Positions 61,806 through 64,000 of a DNA stretch of 64,000 bases are shown piece after piece; within the stretch, counting starts at the first letter, position 1, and every line of letters begins with the position of its first letter. The stretch spans positions 1,054,001 through 1,118,000 of the forward strand of contig JANTQA010000023.1 in the NCBI GenBank assembly GCA_027625915.1. Direction: 5' to 3'. The translations under genes were made by a program, and so were the position numbers. Origin of the DNA: Anaeramoeba flamelloides. Lineage: Eukaryota; Metamonada; Anaeramoebidae. The notes under the pieces are model-generated. The model was not told the DNA's origin and ran no database searches. It worked only from the letters and a program-made list of their open reading frames with translations.

Positions 61806-62683
61806 CAGCCTGTTCATATTTTAAGACAAAAACTTTCAACAAAATTTAAGGCACAAAAAAATCTCAAATTAAGGCACAAAACTTTGAACTTTTTTTTTTA
61901 CAATTTATTTTACTAGAATCTGAATTTTTTACCTTAAGGGTAGAGTCGCTACGGTGAAATTTTTTATTCTGAAATGGAAAAAAACTTTTTTAGTAATTTT
62001 ATTGAGGACCTAACACCAATCAAAAGCCAACCAACCTATGATGTACGATCGATCTCCAAAAATCAACAACTAAAAATGAGGACATTTTTGGAAAAAAGCG
62101 CCAAAGAGTGACACTCAATTTCCAATTAGAATGGTCGTGAATTACAATTCTGAAAACAACTAAGTCAGTTTTTAAGTGTCGCTCTTTGGCAATTTTTGAG
62201 ATCTTGGTGACTTTTTTTTTCAATTTTTTCATTTTTCAAATGAGTTATTTTTATTGAAAGACTATTACCTAATCCTTACTTGGTCAAATTGAGAGGGTTT
62301 TAAAATAACCACAAATCAGACTAAATCGAATAAAATTGATTGCGAAATACAAGAAATCAATTTGTTTTAAATTAAAGAAATGTAACCTATTTTGAAAAAG
62401 AAAATGAGAAAACATTAATCTTTTTTTCTTAAAATTTTGTTTTTTTGAAATTGGGAACTCTTTTTCTTCGTTGAATTTTTTGTCAAAGAGATCCTATGGA
62501 ATTTTTTTTTTGTTATTTGAATTTTGTCAACCAAAAGAAGGCCTATTTCACAATACCCTTTTTGGTCTCAGGCCACCCCTTGAGTCTGGTGCCTTTTCAC
62601 GGTAAATGACTAGACCCTTAATTTGAGATTTTTTTATACCTTAAATTCGGTTGAATTTTTTGCCTTAAAAGTGTAACTGACTG
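61806..62683. mobile_element. 196-bp palindromic MITE, family A, copy 4, split by an insertion
   Basis: The outer ends are CAGCCTGTTCATATTTTAAG and TTAAAAGTGTAACTGACTG, with TA outside. Removing the 680-bp insertion and one TTAA leaves 194 bp, the family size. Confidence 0.8.
61938..62617. mobile_element. 680-bp TTAA-flanked element (piggyBac-like MITE)
   Basis: TTAA occurs on both sides (61934-61937 and 62618-62621). The unsplit family-A copies have a single TTAA at this place. The ends are GGGTAGAGTCGCTACGGTGA and, inverted, GGGTCTAGTCATTTACCGTG, an imperfect terminal repeat beginning GGG. An internal hairpin pairs CCAAAGAGTGACACT (62101) with AAGTGTCGCTCTTTGG (62174). TTAA duplication plus GGG/CCC ends is typical of piggyBac-type transposition. 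It has no transposase. Confidence 0.75.
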
Positions 62684-64000
62684 TAAAAACTAAATATTTG
62701 GTACTTTAAAAGTTATTTATAATTATATTTTTCATAATATTAAAAGCCTTCACTCTCATGTTTTATTTAATTGTTTTTTGAATTTTTATGCTATTTTATA
62801 GTATTGGATTGAGTTTAAAATTCTTTTAATGAATGTGTATATTTAAAAACTTGTTTAATTATAAAAAACAGATTTATTCATTTCAAATTTCTCTATAAAC
62901 CAGAATAAGTGTTAACTATTTGTTCATAACAAAAATCCGAAGATAAAAAATCAAGATTTTTTTCCAGATTTTAAATTTTGATTTTATACAATATTTTGAA
63001 ATTGGGTTTATCTTCAAAAAACATCAAAATCAATACTTATCGAAATGAAATCTAATTTTTGGTATTCTTTAAACATTTTTTAACAATGTTAAAAATTTTC
63101 AATTATTATTCATTTCAAATATCCTAATATGAACTAAGGTATTTCCTCAAAAGCAAAAAAAAAAATTTTTTTTGAGATATATTATAAAAATTCCTCTTTG
63201 CCAGTGGTGCTATTTTTTAATTTACAAAAATACATTAAGTTAAATTTTAATATTGATTGAATCAATGATTATTGCAGTTATCTCAAAATATGCCTTTAAA
63301 ATATTTCCTAAAAACGAAAAAACATAAAAAAATAAACACTTTTTTTGTAGAAAATAGTGTACAACCAATTTCAATAAATAATGTGGAAATATGGAAATGC
63401 TACAAAAGATTTTTTAAATGATAAAATGCAGTTGTTTTTTTTTTTTTTTTCATTCTATTTGAAAATTTGTTGTGATTAAAGAAGTTATGATAAAAGTTTT
63501 ATAATCAAAAAGATAATTATAATCACACCAATTTTTACACCTAAAAGAGATCTGATAAAATTGGGATCAGAAAATTTAATAGATTTTCAATATGTAATCA
63601 TAGACTAGGAAACAAATTGAATCATTATAAAAGATCAACAAATAGTTGTTAATGGTTTTTTTTTTATTTAAATATTTTTATGACAATTGAGTTTATAAAA
63701 GATATTTTAAAATAAATTTACCATACTTTTTTGGAACTAACTTACACATTATAATCATTATAATAATTTTTTCAAAAAAAACCTAAAGATCTGCTAATTT
63801 TACACTTTTTGATAATTTAAATTAACATAAAAGCTATTGGTTTAGAAAAGATCTTGGATCAAAAATTAGTTATCAAGATATTTTATAATTTAAGTCGAAA
63901 AATCCATTTTTTCACGTCATATAAATATTTTTTTTCACAGATTTAATAGTATACAATTTTCGAAATTTTTTACTTGAAGTCTAACAGGTAATTTTCTTAA

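Larger units (their letters stand above)
60159..64000. other. 3' intergenic region with nested elements
   Basis: It holds a (TA)n microsatellite (60217-60253), family-G copy 2 (60955-61655), and the split palindrome with its TTAA insertion (61806-62683). From 62690 to the end I see only AT-rich sequence. Confidence 0.5.

Noticed and set aside
1-64000. tRNA, rRNA, CRISPR arrays and bacterial signals
   Set aside because: No GGTTCGAATCC-like tRNA boxes, rRNA blocks or regularly spaced repeats with unique spacers were found; the content is eukaryotic nuclear.

Overview
The window is from a very AT-rich eukaryotic nuclear genome (roughly 78-80% A+T by eye). The genes have GT-AG introns, and the conserved proteins are uS3, uS17, dynamitin, a PIAS/Siz-type SUMO ligase and a HECT ubiquitin ligase. 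Glu/Lys- and Asn-rich low-complexity insertions sit inside conserved proteins. That protein style resembles free-living amoeboid protists such as Anaeramoeba; the assignment is an inference, not a match. TAA and TGA both end conserved genes, so the code looks standard.

Layout. 0-8 kb, minus strand: a split SAM-methyltransferase-like gene whose exons are separated by kilobases. 9.8 kb: a short coding relic. 12.3-13.8 kb, minus: a PIAS/Siz-like SUMO E3 with a 67-bp first intron. 14.4-17.7 kb, plus: a broken, unidentified multi-part coding relic. 21.7-24.9 kb, plus: a UPL3/TRIP12-like HECT ligase with an in-frame stop just before the catalytic cysteine. 26.8-41.1 kb, minus: dynamitin (dynactin p50), whose last intron is about 13 kb and filled with nested repeats. 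41.7-42.6 kb, plus: ribosomal protein uS17 with an apparently non-canonical first intron. 47.6-49.1 kb, minus: ribosomal protein uS3. 50.0-51.1 kb, plus: a decayed coding region. 53.05 kb: a possible very small gene. 54.8-60.2 kb, plus: a four-span membrane protein with a 4.7-kb intron.

Most of the rest is non-autonomous DNA elements, many nested. They include an 8.9-kb element with CCACAGGTCCGA ends inside the dynamitin intron; a 1,214-bp TCGCGAT-rich family (two copies of equal length plus one old inverted copy); 196-bp near-perfect palindromes with TA target sites (four copies, one split by a 680-bp TTAA-flanked element); 3-bp-target (TTA/TAA) MITEs (three copies); and several foldback or inverted-repeat families. 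No transposase gene was recognised, so these elements must have been mobilised in trans. No virus-like element, tRNA, rRNA or CRISPR array was recognised.

The genes do not form a pathway. They are housekeeping genes (translation, dynein-dynactin transport, SUMO and ubiquitin ligation) in a repeat-rich neighbourhood where introns act as landing sites for elements. Several coding regions change frame at A-rich runs, so small indels, either assembly errors or real decay, must be kept in mind.
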